This document shows, one piece after another, positions 8,278-17,100 of a DNA stretch of 51,097 nucleotides. Location: assembly GCF_003244875.1 (NCBI RefSeq), contig NZ_LXXZ01000066.1:1-51097 (forward strand). The letters are read 5' to 3'. The DNA comes from Stenotrophomonas sepilia. GTDB lineage: Bacteria > Pseudomonadota > Gammaproteobacteria > Xanthomonadales > Xanthomonadaceae. The position numbers were made by a program, and so were the translations under genes. Below the pieces are notes generated by a model that saw only the letters and a program-made list of their open reading frames with translations, searched no databases and was not told the origin of the DNA. Within the stretch, counting starts at the first letter, position 1; the number at the start of each line of letters is the position of its first letter.

Positions 8278-8326
8278 TTCGTGTTTCCGTTCGTGTCGAC
8301 CAAGGTCGAGACCCCACCAACAGCAG

Positions 8327-8417
8327 CCGGACCCACCCCGCCTACCCTCAGGAAACCAGCTTTTGCTGTTGCTTCGGCTGTTGCCGTTGTTTCGGCAGGC
8401 GCAGGGCGCAGCCCTGC
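8327..8417 (+). repeat. Composite intergenic repeat, copy 1
   Basis: This 91-nt stretch begins CCGGACCCACC.CGCCT, has a pyrimidine/GTTGCTG-rich middle and ends in the hairpin GCAGGGC-GCA-GCCCTGC (8401-8417). The same order of blocks occurs at 42128-42206, 34 kb away and next to another GGGGTCAGA hairpin. It lies immediately upstream of the M28 peptidase gene, within 50 nt of its start codon, so it may form part of that mRNA leader. Confidence 0.6.
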
Positions 8418-8462
8418 CGAATCCCATTACACTCCAGAAGGATTTCCCTGCTGGAGAGAGCA

Positions 8463-10112
8463 ATGAAACGAGTGGTACTGGGCGTGCTGGCCCTGTCGGT
8501 GTCGAGCGCACTGATGGCGGCCACCCCGAAATTCGATGGCGCGCGGATCTCCGCCGACGTCAAGGAACTGGCCTCCGACGCCTACGAAGGCCGCTCGCCG
8601 GCCACCGCCGGCGAAGAGAAGACCATCGCCTATCTCAGCAAGCAGTTCGCCGATGCCGGGCTGCAGCCGGGCGGCGACCTGAAGGACGGCAAGCGCCTGT
8701 GGACCCAGGCCGTGCCGCTGCGCAAGGGCGACATCGTCGGCACACCGCAGCTGGCGCTGCACCAGGGCGGCAAGACCGTTGCGCTGGAGCAGGGCAAGCA
8801 GATTGCCGTGCGCGCCGCCATGAACGGCGCCAGCAACGTCGACATCAGCAAGGCCCCGCTGGTGTTCCTCGGCTATGGCGTGAAAGCGCCGGAGCGCAAC
8901 TGGGACGACTTCAAGGGCGTGGACCTGAAGGGCAAGATCGCCGTCGTACTGATCAACGATCCGGACTTCGAGACCGGCCAGGGTGATTTCGACGGCAAGG
9001 GCATGACCTACTACGGCCGCTGGACCTACAAGTACGAGGAAGGCGCGCGCCAGGGTGCACTGGGCGTGCTGATCGTGCACGAGACCGCACCGGCCTCCTA
9101 TGGCTGGGCCACCGTGGCCGGTTCCAACACCAACACCATGTTCGACGTGGTGCGCGACAACCCGGCCGAAAGCCACCCGCTGCTGGAAGGCTGGATCCAG
9201 CGCGACCTGGCGGTGGAGCTGTTCCGCTCCGCCGGGCAGGACTTCGAGGCGCTGAAGAAGAAGGCGCAGCAGCGCGACTTCACCCCGGTGCCGCTGACCG
9301 GCGCCAGCCTGGACGCGAAGTACGCGGTGAAGACCGAAGTGATCACCTCGCACAACGTGGCCGCACGCCTGGAAGGCAGCCGCCACCCGGACGAGACGAT
9401 CATCTACAGCGCGCACTGGGACCACATCGGCGTGGGCGAGCCGGACGCGCGTGGCGACCGCATCTTCAACGGCGCACTGGACAACGCCAGCGGTACCGCC
9501 TCGCTGATCGAGCTTGCCCGTGGCTTCGCCAAGGAAAAGCGCCCGGAGCGCTCGCTGCTGTTCCTGGCGGTCACCGCCGAGGAAAAGGGCCTGCTGGGGT
9601 CGGAGTACTACGCCACCCATCCGCTGTACCCGCTGGAAAAGACCGTGGCGGTGATCAACATGGACGGCATGGCGCCGTTCGGCCCGTCGCGTGACTTCGG
9701 CATCTACGGCGCCGCGCGTTTCGAGCTGCTGGACCAGCTGAAGGACGTGGCCAAGGGCTGGGATATCCGCTACACGCCGGACCCGAAGCCGGAAGCGGGC
9801 CTGTTCTTCCGCTCCGATCACTTCCCGTTCGCCAAGCGTGGCGTGCCGGCGCTGTCCTGGTCGGCCGGCCAGGACTGGGTGGACGGTGGCGTCGCCGCAG
9901 GCAAGAAAGCCTCCGAGGACTACACCGCCAAGCGTTACCACCAGCAGGGCGACGAATGGCAGCCGGACTGGGTGTTCGCCGGTGCCGCCCGCGACCTGGA
10001 AGTGCTGTACACGCTGGGCAACCAGCTGGCCAACTCCCGTGCCTGGCCGAACTGGAGCAAGGACGAGTCGTTCCGCGCCGTGCGTGACGCCAGCGCCGGC
10101 CAGCGCAAGTAA
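8463..10112 (+). CDS. Secreted M28 family zinc metallopeptidase (PA domain)
   Basis: A 549-residue M28 aminopeptidase-type enzyme with a signal peptide (MKRVVLGVLALSVSSALMAA). A PA-type insert lies at about residues 135-250 (PLVFLGYGVKAPERNWDDFK). The zinc-ligand blocks follow in order: IIYSAHWDHIG (His, about 318), NGALDNASGTASLIEL (bridging Asp), AVTAEEKGLLGSEYY (catalytic EE, about 371), VINMDGM (Asp) and FFRSDHFPFAKRGVPAL (last His). All metal ligands appear intact. It probably removes N-terminal residues from peptides in the periplasm or outside the cell. It is transcribed alone, with a repeat upstream and a SMAG pair downstream. CTGGAGAGAG precedes the ATG. Confidence 0.92.
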   Translation: MKRVVLGVLALSVSSALMAATPKFDGARISADVKELASDAYEGRSPATAGEEKTIAYLSKQFADAGLQPGGDLKDGKRLWTQAVPLRKGDIVGTPQLALHQGGKTVALEQGKQIAVRAAMNGASNVDISKAPLVFLGYGVKAPERNWDDFKGVDLKGKIAVVLINDPDFETGQGDFDGKGMTYYGRWTYKYEEGARQGALGVLIVHETAPASYGWATVAGSNTNTMFDVVRDNPAESHPLLEGWIQRDLAVELFRSAGQDFEALKKKAQQRDFTPVPLTGASLDAKYAVKTEVITSHNVAARLEGSRHPDETIIYSAHWDHIGVGEPDARGDRIFNGALDNASGTASLIELARGFAKEKRPERSLLFLAVTAEEKGLLGSEYYATHPLYPLEKTVAVINMDGMAPFGPSRDFGIYGAARFELLDQLKDVAKGWDIRYTPDPKPEAGLFFRSDHFPFAKRGVPALSWSAGQDWVDGGVAAGKKASEDYTAKRYHQQGDEWQPDWVFAGAARDLEVLYTLGNQLANSRAWPNWSKDESFRAVRDASAGQRK

Positions 10113-10120
10113 GAAGCACC

Positions 10121-10198
10121 GGTAGTGCCGGCCGCTGGCCGGCACTGCTGCCAGGTTTGCGGACATAACGGGATGCCGGCCAGCGGCAGGGCACTACC
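10121..10198. repeat. SMAG palindromic repeat pair
   Basis: Two head-to-head copies: GTAGTGCCGGCCGCTGGCCGGCA from 10122 and an inverted copy ending GGGCACTAC at 10197. Each forms a hairpin and together they make a larger inverted repeat between the M28 peptidase and the kinase gene. Confidence 0.8.
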
Positions 10199-10301
10199 AG
10201 AACGGCTTCCATCCGCACTTTCCGGCCCTTCGTCGCAGGCCGCTTGCTTGCCCGGCCGGCCGCCCTATGCTCGGCTCACCCCCTTCCTCCAAGGCGCCGC
10301 C

Positions 10302-11561
10302 GTGTTCGCCAGCCTCTCACTCCTGTTCCGTCACCTGCTGGCCTGGGCTGCGGCGCTGTTCGTCGCTGGCATGGTCTGGAGCGGCATCTTCAGTGGCATG
10401 AACGATGGCCCGGGCTGGATTTTCGGCCTGCTGGCGATGTTCCTGATCATTTCCGCGCTGGGCAGTGCCATCACCCACATCCGCCGGGTCTGGCTGGTGG
10501 CCGGTCGCCTGGACGCCACCACCCTGTCCGGTCGCCAGCGCCGCCAGATCGAACTGCCGATGGACGCCGGCCACGCCTTCTCGGTGGTGGAGGCGGCAAT
10601 CTCCGAACTACCCCGCGTGGAAGACGTGGAAAGCTCGGCCGGCAGCCTGCAGGTGCGCGCCTATGTGCGCCGGGTCGATCTCTGGAATGGCCGCCAGCCG
10701 TCGCGCTGGAACCTGCCTGCGCGGCTGGCGATCAAGCGCAACAGCGTGCTGGCAACGGTCACGCCGGGGCAGGGCACCAGCACCGTTACCCTGCTGTTCG
10801 AACCCGATGCCGGCTGGTGGGCCGACCTGCTGGCGCTGGACGAGGGCAGCAACTTCGAGAACGCTGAAGCAGTCACCCGTGCGATCAGTCGCCGCGTCGC
10901 CGACCAGCGCCGCGACGAACAGGCTGCGGCCGAACAGACCCAGGTGGAAAAGGAACTGTCGGTGGCGCGGCTGAACCTGCTGCATGCGCAGGTGGAACCG
11001 CACTTCCTCTACAACACGCTGGCCAACGCGCAGGTATTGACCCGCACCGACCCGGCACGGGCCGAGCAGATGCTCGGCCACCTGATCCAGTACCTGCGCA
11101 GCTCGTTGCCACAGGTGGACGAATCGGTGTCCACGCTGGGCGTGGAGCTGGAACGCACCCGCGCCTACCTGGAGATCCTGCGCATCCGCATGGGCGCACG
11201 GCTGGCGGTGGAAGTGCAGGTGCCCAGCGAACTGCATGGCGTGCACCTGCCGGCGATGGCGCTGCAGACGCTGGTGGAAAACGCGATCAAGCATGGCCTT
11301 GAACCCAAGCCCGGCGGAGGCACGATCTGGATCCTGGCGCGCGGCTTCGATGACCACGTGACGGTGACCGTGGCCGACGATGGGCTCGGCTTCGGCCAGG
11401 GCACCAGTGGTACCGGCATCGGCCTGAAGAACCTGCGCGAGCGCCTGCGCCTGACCTGTGGTGAGCAGGCCGGCGTGGCGATCGTCGCCAACTTCCCCAG
11501 TGGCGTGGCAGCGACCATGACCCTGCCGCAGTCGCACAAGGAGCGCAGCCATGCCGCTTGA
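10302..11561 (+). CDS. LytS/AlgZ-type sensor histidine kinase
   Basis: A 419-residue membrane kinase of the His_kinase/HATPase_c class. Two N-terminal hydrophobic segments (about residues 10-30, HLLAWAAALFVAGMVWSG; about 40-60, FGLLAMFLIISALG) precede a periplasmic-sized linker. The phospho-acceptor box is VEPHFLYNTLAN (His about 234). The N box is LVENAIKHGLEP and the G box VADDGLGFG...GIGLKNLRERL. GTG 10302 is chosen because AAGGCG lies before it and the upstream open frame runs through the SMAG repeat, which is unlikely to be coding. The 3' end overlaps the response regulator by 11 nt, so the two are a coupled pair. The signal is unknown. Confidence 0.88.
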   Translation: MFASLSLLFRHLLAWAAALFVAGMVWSGIFSGMNDGPGWIFGLLAMFLIISALGSAITHIRRVWLVAGRLDATTLSGRQRRQIELPMDAGHAFSVVEAAISELPRVEDVESSAGSLQVRAYVRRVDLWNGRQPSRWNLPARLAIKRNSVLATVTPGQGTSTVTLLFEPDAGWWADLLALDEGSNFENAEAVTRAISRRVADQRRDEQAAAEQTQVEKELSVARLNLLHAQVEPHFLYNTLANAQVLTRTDPARAEQMLGHLIQYLRSSLPQVDESVSTLGVELERTRAYLEILRIRMGARLAVEVQVPSELHGVHLPAMALQTLVENAIKHGLEPKPGGGTIWILARGFDDHVTVTVADDGLGFGQGTSGTGIGLKNLRERLRLTCGEQAGVAIVANFPSGVAATMTLPQSHKERSHAA

Positions 11562-12321
11562 GGCACTGATCGCTGAAGACGAAGAACTGCTGCGGCAGTC
11601 GCTGGTGGAGCAACTTCGCCGGCTGTGGCCGGACCTGAAGCTGGTGGCCGAGTGCGAGGACGGCGCCAGCGCGCTGGAGCAGCTGGCCGAGAAGCAGCCG
11701 GACATCGCCTTTCTCGATATCCGCATGCCTGGCATCAGCGGCATCGAGGTGGCACGCGCGCTGTCCGAGCTGAGCCCGCGCACCCAGGTAGTGTTCGTCA
11801 CCGCCTACGACCAGTACGCCATCGATGCGTTCGAGCAGGGCGCGATGGATTACCTGTTGAAGCCGGTCAGCGACGAGCGCCTGCTGGCCACCCGCGAACG
11901 CATCCTGTCGCGGCTGCCATCGACGCGCCAGGACGATGCCGTGCTCGAGCGCCTGCTGCAGCGGCTGGGCCCGTCGCAGGGCGCGGCCGAGCGCCCGCCA
12001 CTGGCCTGGATCACCGCCAGCAATGGGCGCGAGACGCAGCTGATCATGCTGGAAGACGTGGCGTACTTCCGCGCGGACAACAAGTACACGACCGTGGTCA
12101 CCGCCAGCGGCGAAAGCCTGCTGCGCACGCCATTGCGCGAGCTGCTGGAAGTGCTCGATGCGCAGCACTTCCGCCAGATCCATCGTTCGACCATCGTCAA
12201 CATGAAGGCAGTGGCGGCGGTCAGCCGCGACGATACCGGGCGCGGCGTGCTGCGCCTGCGCGGGCGGACGGAGACGCTGGTGGTCAGCCAGCCGTTCATG
12301 AGCCTGTTCCGCGGCATGTAG
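11551..12321 (+). CDS. LytTR family response regulator
   Basis: A 256-residue regulator. The receiver domain (residues 1-120) has EDEE near the start, the phospho-acceptor in IAFLDIRMPGISG (Asp56) and the conserved Lys in YLLKPVSDER. The C-terminal LytTR DNA-binding domain (about 150-255) has VAYFRADNKYTTVVTA and HRSTIVNMKAV. This is the AlgR/LytR/YehT class, which binds direct repeats upstream of targets. It overlaps the kinase gene by 11 nt, marking it as the cognate partner. Targets cannot be named from the window; the small lipoprotein gene directly downstream is one candidate for co-expression. Confidence 0.92.
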   Translation: MPLEALIAEDEELLRQSLVEQLRRLWPDLKLVAECEDGASALEQLAEKQPDIAFLDIRMPGISGIEVARALSELSPRTQVVFVTAYDQYAIDAFEQGAMDYLLKPVSDERLLATRERILSRLPSTRQDDAVLERLLQRLGPSQGAAERPPLAWITASNGRETQLIMLEDVAYFRADNKYTTVVTASGESLLRTPLRELLEVLDAQHFRQIHRSTIVNMKAVAAVSRDDTGRGVLRLRGRTETLVVSQPFMSLFRGM

Positions 12322-12355
12322 CCGCAGCCGCATCCCCCTGCACCGAGGAATGAAC

Positions 12356-12700
12356 ATGTCCCGTCTGCTGATTGCGTGCGTTGCCGTGCTGGCACTGGCC
12401 GGCTGCGAAAAATCCCGCAACACCTCGATCACCCGCACCCATGCCAACGGCGTGGACACGTTGTACAGCAAGAGTACGGTGGTCGATGGCGAGGCGCGCT
12501 TTCAGTGCATTGCCAGCAGCAGTGGCCACTGCCATTACCTGGTGCTGGACCCAGCGTGCAGCACCGATGCCGCGTGCACCACACCGCCGCTGCGCCGGTT
12601 TGCCGTTGCAGCAGGCAAGACCGAGGCCATGCGTGGGCTACCCGACGGCTTCCGCCAGTGCGTCAGCCAGGACCCGATAGAACACTGCCACCGTGAGTGA
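12356..12700 (+). CDS. Small lipoprotein, unknown function
   Basis: A 114-residue protein with a lipoprotein signal (MSRLLIACVAVLALAGCEKS; Cys at about 17). The mature part has a conserved-looking Cys set (FQCIASSSGHCHYLVLDPAC and others) that could form disulfides. ATG 12356 is preferred over the in-frame ATG at 12350, because the GAGG ribosome site at 12345-12348 is only 1 nt from the earlier codon but about 7 nt from the later one. It lies 34 nt after the LytTR regulator and is probably in its transcript. A GTGATCACGGTGGCAGTG stretch follows the stop codon but is not a clear terminator. Confidence 0.75.
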   Translation: MSRLLIACVAVLALAGCEKSRNTSITRTHANGVDTLYSKSTVVDGEARFQCIASSSGHCHYLVLDPACSTDAACTTPPLRRFAVAAGKTEAMRGLPDGFRQCVSQDPIEHCHRE

Positions 12701-12739
12701 TCACGGTGGCAGTGTGGGTCCCCCCGCTTCCCTGAAGGC

Positions 12740-13354
12740 TCAGTAGGCAGGTTGCAGTGTCAGGTCGTGATGGTGCTCGGTCTCGCCCACATGGTTGAGG
12801 CGGCCGACCAGTTCGGAGTGCTGCTTCATCCGGCCGATCTCGGTCATGATGCGGATGTCCTCGTGGCGCAGTTCGCGCCTGGCGGTGACCGCCTGCTTAT
12901 AGTCCAGCACTTCCGGGTAGTGCTCGGCCAGGTCCAGCGCCTCGGCCACGTGCTCCACGCTGTCGGCCTTGGAACTGATGCGGGCGCGGCTGTTGAACGC
13001 CTTCATCCAGCGCTCGAAGCCGGCCTGCTGATCGAACATGTTGGCCATGAACCAGATCACGAACAGGATCGAGACCCACGAGCCGAACACGATCACCACG
13101 CGGGTGAAGGTGATATGGAAGTCGTCGCGCCACAGGTAGTTGGCGATCAGGCCCAGGATCAGCAGCGAGGCCGCCTGCCAGCCGACGATCGAGGCGATCA
13201 GCCACTGGCACTTGGCCTGGGCCAGCACAGCCACTTCATCGCGGATCTGCTGCTCGCTGAGGTTGCGCCAGTGCGCCACCTGTTTGTCGAACGGGCTGCT
13301 GTAGAGCTCGTTGTCGCGAAGCAGAATTCCCAAACCCTTGAACAAGGCAATCAT
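12740..13354 (-). CDS. Inner-membrane protein, unknown function
   Basis: A 204-residue protein. After a cytoplasmic, Lys/Arg-containing N-terminus it has two hydrophobic segments at about residues 52-72 (LIASIVGWQAASLLILGLIA) and 84-106 (VVIVFGSWVSILFVIWFMAN). A long soluble helical tail rich in Glu/Arg follows, ending in a His cluster (GETEHHHD). No catalytic motif is visible and I do not recognise the family. AAGGAG 10 nt before ATG (complement of 13354) supports the start. It converges with the small lipoprotein gene and diverges from the oxygenase gene across a 309-nt gap. Confidence 0.8.
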   Translation of the reverse strand: MIALFKGLGILLRDNELYSSPFDKQVAHWRNLSEQQIRDEVAVLAQAKCQWLIASIVGWQAASLLILGLIANYLWRDDFHITFTRVVIVFGSWVSILFVIWFMANMFDQQAGFERWMKAFNSRARISSKADSVEHVAEALDLAEHYPEVLDYKQAVTARRELRHEDIRIMTEIGRMKQHSELVGRLNHVGETEHHHDLTLQPAY

Positions 13355-13663
13355 GGCTGGCTCCTTGTGGAACGTGCGTCGATCAGCATTGGACGGTGTG
13401 GCGGATCCAGTTCTAGCACTTCCAGCGAGCCGTGCAATGGGGGCAATGCCAAGCGGCGCAAGGGTTTGACCGGCGGGAGTGAAAATTGATGCAATGCAGC
13501 AGCGCAGTCACGGCCTGCGACAGGATGTCGCAGGGTGAAACGTGCTGCGGCCGCACATGAAACCGTCGCTGAGCGGGGAGGCTCGCCGCCGGAGGCGTGA
13601 TCGCCGAGAATCGGAGCCAACCGCGCAAGACGCGACTGTTCTTCCGCCTCTCCTGGACCTGTG
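13355..13663. other. Divergent intergenic region with one hairpin
   Basis: This 309-nt gap separates two divergent genes and must hold both promoters, though no convincing -35/-10 pair is visible. It contains a perfect 9-bp inverted repeat (CCTGCGACA/TGTCGCAGG, 3-nt loop) at 13514-13534, which could be an operator or part of a leader. No gene is supported. Confidence 0.4.
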
Positions 13664-14593
13664 ATGCCGGCTTTGCTGCAGCGACTCTCCCGCCCCGTCA
13701 CGGCGCCGATCCGACGCTGGGTACTGGACGCCTTCCCGCGCGGCCAGAGTGGTATCGACTACGACCATCCGCAGGGCGACCCGGGCTGGTTCGGGCCGGA
13801 CAGCGTCACCTGGCGGCTGCACGCCGAATTTCCCTCGATGCTCGCCGGTGGCCTGTGCGCGCTGATGCTGCAGACCCTGCACCCACGCGCGCTGGCCGGG
13901 GTCTATGACCACTCCAATTTCCGCCAGGACCTGGTGGGTCGGCTGCGCCGCACCACCGCCTTCGTCGCCGGCACCAGCTATGCGCCCAGCGGCGAGGTGG
14001 AGGCGCTGGTGGCCAGGGTGCGCCGCATCCATGCGCAGATCCGCGGCCAGACCGCGCAGGGCGAGCCCTACGCCGCCGACGATCCGCAGTTGCTGACCTG
14101 GGTGCACGTGACCGAAGCCTTCGGTTTCCTGCAGGGGTTCCGACGCTACGGGCGCGAGGTGCCGGCGCACATCGCCGATCGCTATTACGACGAGTACCGT
14201 TGCGTGGCCGAGGCACTGGGCGCGGTGGATGTGCCGCGCAGCGAAGCGGAAGTGGCGGCGTACTTCTGTGCACGTCAGCCGGAGCTGCGTGTGGATGAGC
14301 GCTCGCGCGAGGTGCTGGAGGTGCTGTCCGGCGTGCGCCTGCCGGTACCGGTGCCGGGGCTGTCGCGCGAGGTGTTCCTCGGTGCGGGCGCGGCGCTGCT
14401 GCCGGACTGGGCCGAAGGCATGCTTGCACGCAGTGGCCGTCAGCGCGCCCAGGCTGCGGCGTCTGCGAAGCTGATGCAGGGCATGGCGCCGCTGTTCCGC
14501 CGTGCGCTGCCCGACGGCCTCGCCAGCCGCGCCTGTGCACGCATGGGCGCGCCGGTGGAGATCCTGCGCGAGTGGCCCGCGGTTGCCTGGTAG
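13664..14593 (+). CDS. Oxygenase MpaB family protein (DUF2236)
   Basis: A 309-residue protein of the MpaB/Lcp family (formerly DUF2236), whose studied members are haem-b oxygenases such as latex-clearing protein and MpaB. The family block around residues 55-85 is present (LCALMLQTLHPRALAGVYDH, with the conserved HP..), as is TWVHVTEAFGFLQGF at about 145-160, which holds a candidate haem-ligand His. There is no signal peptide, so it is probably cytoplasmic. GTG 13661 is an alternative start one codon upstream. The stop codon TAG is the first part of a SMAG repeat (GTAG at 14590-14593). The substrate is unknown. Confidence 0.82.
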   Translation: MPALLQRLSRPVTAPIRRWVLDAFPRGQSGIDYDHPQGDPGWFGPDSVTWRLHAEFPSMLAGGLCALMLQTLHPRALAGVYDHSNFRQDLVGRLRRTTAFVAGTSYAPSGEVEALVARVRRIHAQIRGQTAQGEPYAADDPQLLTWVHVTEAFGFLQGFRRYGREVPAHIADRYYDEYRCVAEALGAVDVPRSEAEVAAYFCARQPELRVDERSREVLEVLSGVRLPVPVPGLSREVFLGAGAALLPDWAEGMLARSGRQRAQAAASAKLMQGMAPLFRRALPDGLASRACARMGAPVEILREWPAVAW

Positions 14594-14658
14594 GTGCCAA
14601 CCTTGGTTGGCACGCTTTTCGCGGTGCCGCGGAAGCGCCAACCAAGGTTGGCAGCTAC
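14590..14658. repeat. SMAG-type repeat pair (GTGCCAACC stem)
   Basis: GTAGGTGCCAACCTTGGTTG begins at 14590 and an inverted copy (CCAACCAAGGTTGGCAGCTAC) ends near 14658. The initial GTAG supplies the TAG stop of the preceding gene. Confidence 0.78.
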
Positions 14659-14668
14659 CCGCAAGTGA

Positions 14669-14692
14669 AACGGGCGCCTTGCGGCGCCCGTT
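14669..14692. terminator. Bidirectional terminator hairpin
   Basis: AACGGGCGCC pairs perfectly with GGCGCCCGTT around TTGC. It lies between the ends of the convergent MpaB and M13 genes. The stem-flanking A/T bases on both strands are consistent with a terminator serving both directions. Confidence 0.65.
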
Positions 14693-14701
14693 CCGGTTAC
14701 A

Positions 14702-16813
14702 TCACCACACCTTGACCCGCTTGTCCGGGGCCAGGTACAGCTTCTGGCCTTCCTTCACCTCGAACGCCGGGTACCAGGCGTCGATGTTGCGCACGGTCAG
14801 TGCGCGGAACTGGCCCGGTGCATGCACATCGGTCAGCAGCGAGTTGCGCAGCGCCTGCTCGCGGCTCTTGCTGCGCCACGCCTGGGCGAAGCCGAGGAAG
14901 AAGCGCTGGTCCGGGGTAAAGCCTTCCAGGGTCTGGCCCGGCTTGCCCTGCAGCGACAGCTGGTAGGCATCGTAGGCGGTGCCCAGGCCGGCCACGTCGG
15001 CAATGTTCTCGCCCAGGGTCAGCTTGCCGTTCACATGCACGCCGGGGAACGGCTCGTAGCTGCTGAACTGCGCGGCCAGCGCATCACCGGCGGCGTTGAA
15101 CTGCTTCAGGTCCTCGGCGGTCCACCAGTTGTGCAGCTTGCCGGTTTCATCGAACAGCGCGCCGGCGTTGTCGAAGCCATGGCTGATCTCGTGGCCGATC
15201 ACCGCGCCGATCGCACCGTAGTTCACCGCGTCGTCGGCGGCGCCGTCGAAGAACGGCGGCTGCAGGATCGCGGCCGGGAACACCAGGCGATTCTCCAGCG
15301 GTACGTTCATCGCGTTGATGGTCTGCGGCAGCATCGCCCACTCGCTGTGGTCGACCGGCTTGCCCAGCTTGGCGATGTTGCGCTGGTACTCGAACAGCTC
15401 GGCGCGCTGCGCATTGCCCAGCGGGTCATCACGGCGGATCTCAAGGCCGGTGTAGTCGCGCCACTTTTCCGGATAGCCCATGCCCACGGTCAGGCCGGCC
15501 ACCTTCGCCTTGGCGCTCGCCTTGGTCTGCGGGGACATCCACGCCAACGCGTCGATGCGCTTGGCGAAGGCGGCGATGATGTTCTTGGCCATCTCGTCCG
15601 CGCGTTCCTTGGTCTTCGCGTCGAAGTGCTTCTCGACATAGCGCTTGCCGATCGCTTCGCCGACGGCATGGTTGGCATCATCCACGGCGCGCTTCCAGCG
15701 GTCGCTCTGCTGCGGCGTGCCGCTCAGCGCGGTGCCATGGAAGGCGAAGCGGGCATCGGCGAACTTCTTCGGCAGGTAGGCGGCGGCACGGTCCAGCGCG
15801 TGGAAGGCCAGGTAGTCCTTCCACACCTCCAGTGGCTCGGTGGCGACCAGCCTGGACAGGCCGGCCACGGCCTTGGGCTGCCACACGATGAAGTCCTGCT
15901 GCTTGCCCAGCGCGGCCGCGTCGAGGAAGGCGTTCCAGTCCATGCCGGGCGCCTTGGCATTGAAGTCGGCCTGGGTCCACGGATTGGCACCCTTGGTCAC
16001 ATCATTGGTTTCTTCCTGGGTGGCATGCGCCTGCGCGATCTTCGTTTCCAGTGCCAGGATGCGCTGCGCCTTGCCGGCCGGATCGGCCACACCGGCCAGC
16101 TGCAGCATCTGCGCGATGTAGGCCTGGTACTGCTTGCGCAGCTCGGCCATGCGGCCGCCGCCCAGGTAGAAATCGCGGTCGGGCATGCCCAGCCCGCCCT
16201 GCACCAAGTACGGCGCGGTGCGGTCCGGCTGCAGCAGGTCCACCGACACCCACAGGCCGAACAGGCGGTCGGTGTAGAAGTTGGTGGCATTGAGCAGGTC
16301 GACGTCGGCGCGCAGGTCGCCGCCGAGGGCGCGGGCCAGCCCGGCCTTGTCGGCGATCGCATCGATCGCCTTCAGCTGCGGCTCCACGGGTGCAACGCCG
16401 CGCTGCTCGATGCCGGCTTCGTCCATGTAGGCAGCGTAGTAGTCGCCGATCAGCTTGTCGTCACCGCTGGCCTTGGTGTTGCCGGCCGCCCCTTCAAGGA
16501 TGGCGCGGGTGTCGGCCAGGGTCTTCTCGGCAATGACGTTGAAGCTGCCGAAGCGCGAGCGGTCGGCCGGAATCTCGGTGTTCTTCACCCAGGTGCCATT
16601 GGCGAAGCCGAAGAAGTCGTCGCCGGCGGCGATGCTGCGATCCATGCCGCTGGCATCGAAGCCGAAACTGCCTAGCATCGGCTTGGCCGCAGCGGGGGCG
16701 GCATCGGCCGGCGCGGTGGCACCGGCGGCCGGTTCGGCCGGGCGGTCACAGGCGGCCAGGGACAGGCTGGCAACGATGGCCAGCGCCAGGGTGGGACGGC
16801 GCAGCTTGGACAT
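14702..16813 (-). CDS. M13 family zinc metallopeptidase, lipoprotein (neprilysin/PepO-like)
   Basis: A 703-residue peptidase. The N-terminus is a lipoprotein signal (LALAIVASLSLAAC, lipobox LAAC) followed by an Ala/Pro-rich linker and the M13 N-terminal domain (FFGFANGTWVKNTEIPADRS). The zinc site is VIGHEISHGFDNAG (HEXXH, about 543) with the third ligand in GENIADVAGL (about 600). The enzyme ends in VKVW, a match to the C.VW end of the family but with Val in place of the usual Cys. It is a periplasm-facing, membrane-anchored oligopeptidase. Length is normal for the family (about 670-750). It is monocistronic. Confidence 0.93.
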   Translation of the reverse strand: MSKLRRPTLALAIVASLSLAACDRPAEPAAGATAPADAAPAAAKPMLGSFGFDASGMDRSIAAGDDFFGFANGTWVKNTEIPADRSRFGSFNVIAEKTLADTRAILEGAAGNTKASGDDKLIGDYYAAYMDEAGIEQRGVAPVEPQLKAIDAIADKAGLARALGGDLRADVDLLNATNFYTDRLFGLWVSVDLLQPDRTAPYLVQGGLGMPDRDFYLGGGRMAELRKQYQAYIAQMLQLAGVADPAGKAQRILALETKIAQAHATQEETNDVTKGANPWTQADFNAKAPGMDWNAFLDAAALGKQQDFIVWQPKAVAGLSRLVATEPLEVWKDYLAFHALDRAAAYLPKKFADARFAFHGTALSGTPQQSDRWKRAVDDANHAVGEAIGKRYVEKHFDAKTKERADEMAKNIIAAFAKRIDALAWMSPQTKASAKAKVAGLTVGMGYPEKWRDYTGLEIRRDDPLGNAQRAELFEYQRNIAKLGKPVDHSEWAMLPQTINAMNVPLENRLVFPAAILQPPFFDGAADDAVNYGAIGAVIGHEISHGFDNAGALFDETGKLHNWWTAEDLKQFNAAGDALAAQFSSYEPFPGVHVNGKLTLGENIADVAGLGTAYDAYQLSLQGKPGQTLEGFTPDQRFFLGFAQAWRSKSREQALRNSLLTDVHAPGQFRALTVRNIDAWYPAFEVKEGQKLYLAPDKRVKVW

Positions 16814-17100
16814 GGACTTCTCTTGCAGCGGAAAACCCCAAGTCTAATCCGCTCCGGCGCCACTGGCCGCGTCCTTGCGCCGCCCGTCCTGTGCAGGATC
16901 TGGCTGAACGCGCAGACGCGATCTTCACGCCGTCACCGGGGTGGTGCATGCTGGACCCTGGAGCCCTGCGCGGACACGGGGAGGTGGCCATGCGGGGGCG
17001 GGTCAGGCGTCAAGAATGGCGTCCACCGGCCGTTGAGGTCGGGGACGTGGAGGATTCGTTCGCGCATGAAGCCAGCCGACTGCACAAGGAACACCCGCCG
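16814..17100. other. Divergent promoter region, no gene
   Basis: This 287-nt region lies between the M13 peptidase and the PAS/EAL gene. On the minus strand TTAGACT about 35 nt before the peptidase start could be a -10 element. An open frame upstream of 17101 continues through this region, but it lacks the features of coding sequence and is probably not translated. Confidence 0.4.

Noticed and set aside
4521..8511. Long minus-strand open frames opposite the exported-protein cluster
   Set aside because: Shadow frames of high-GC coding DNA; the plus-strand genes have signal peptides, ribosome-binding sites and a lipobox.
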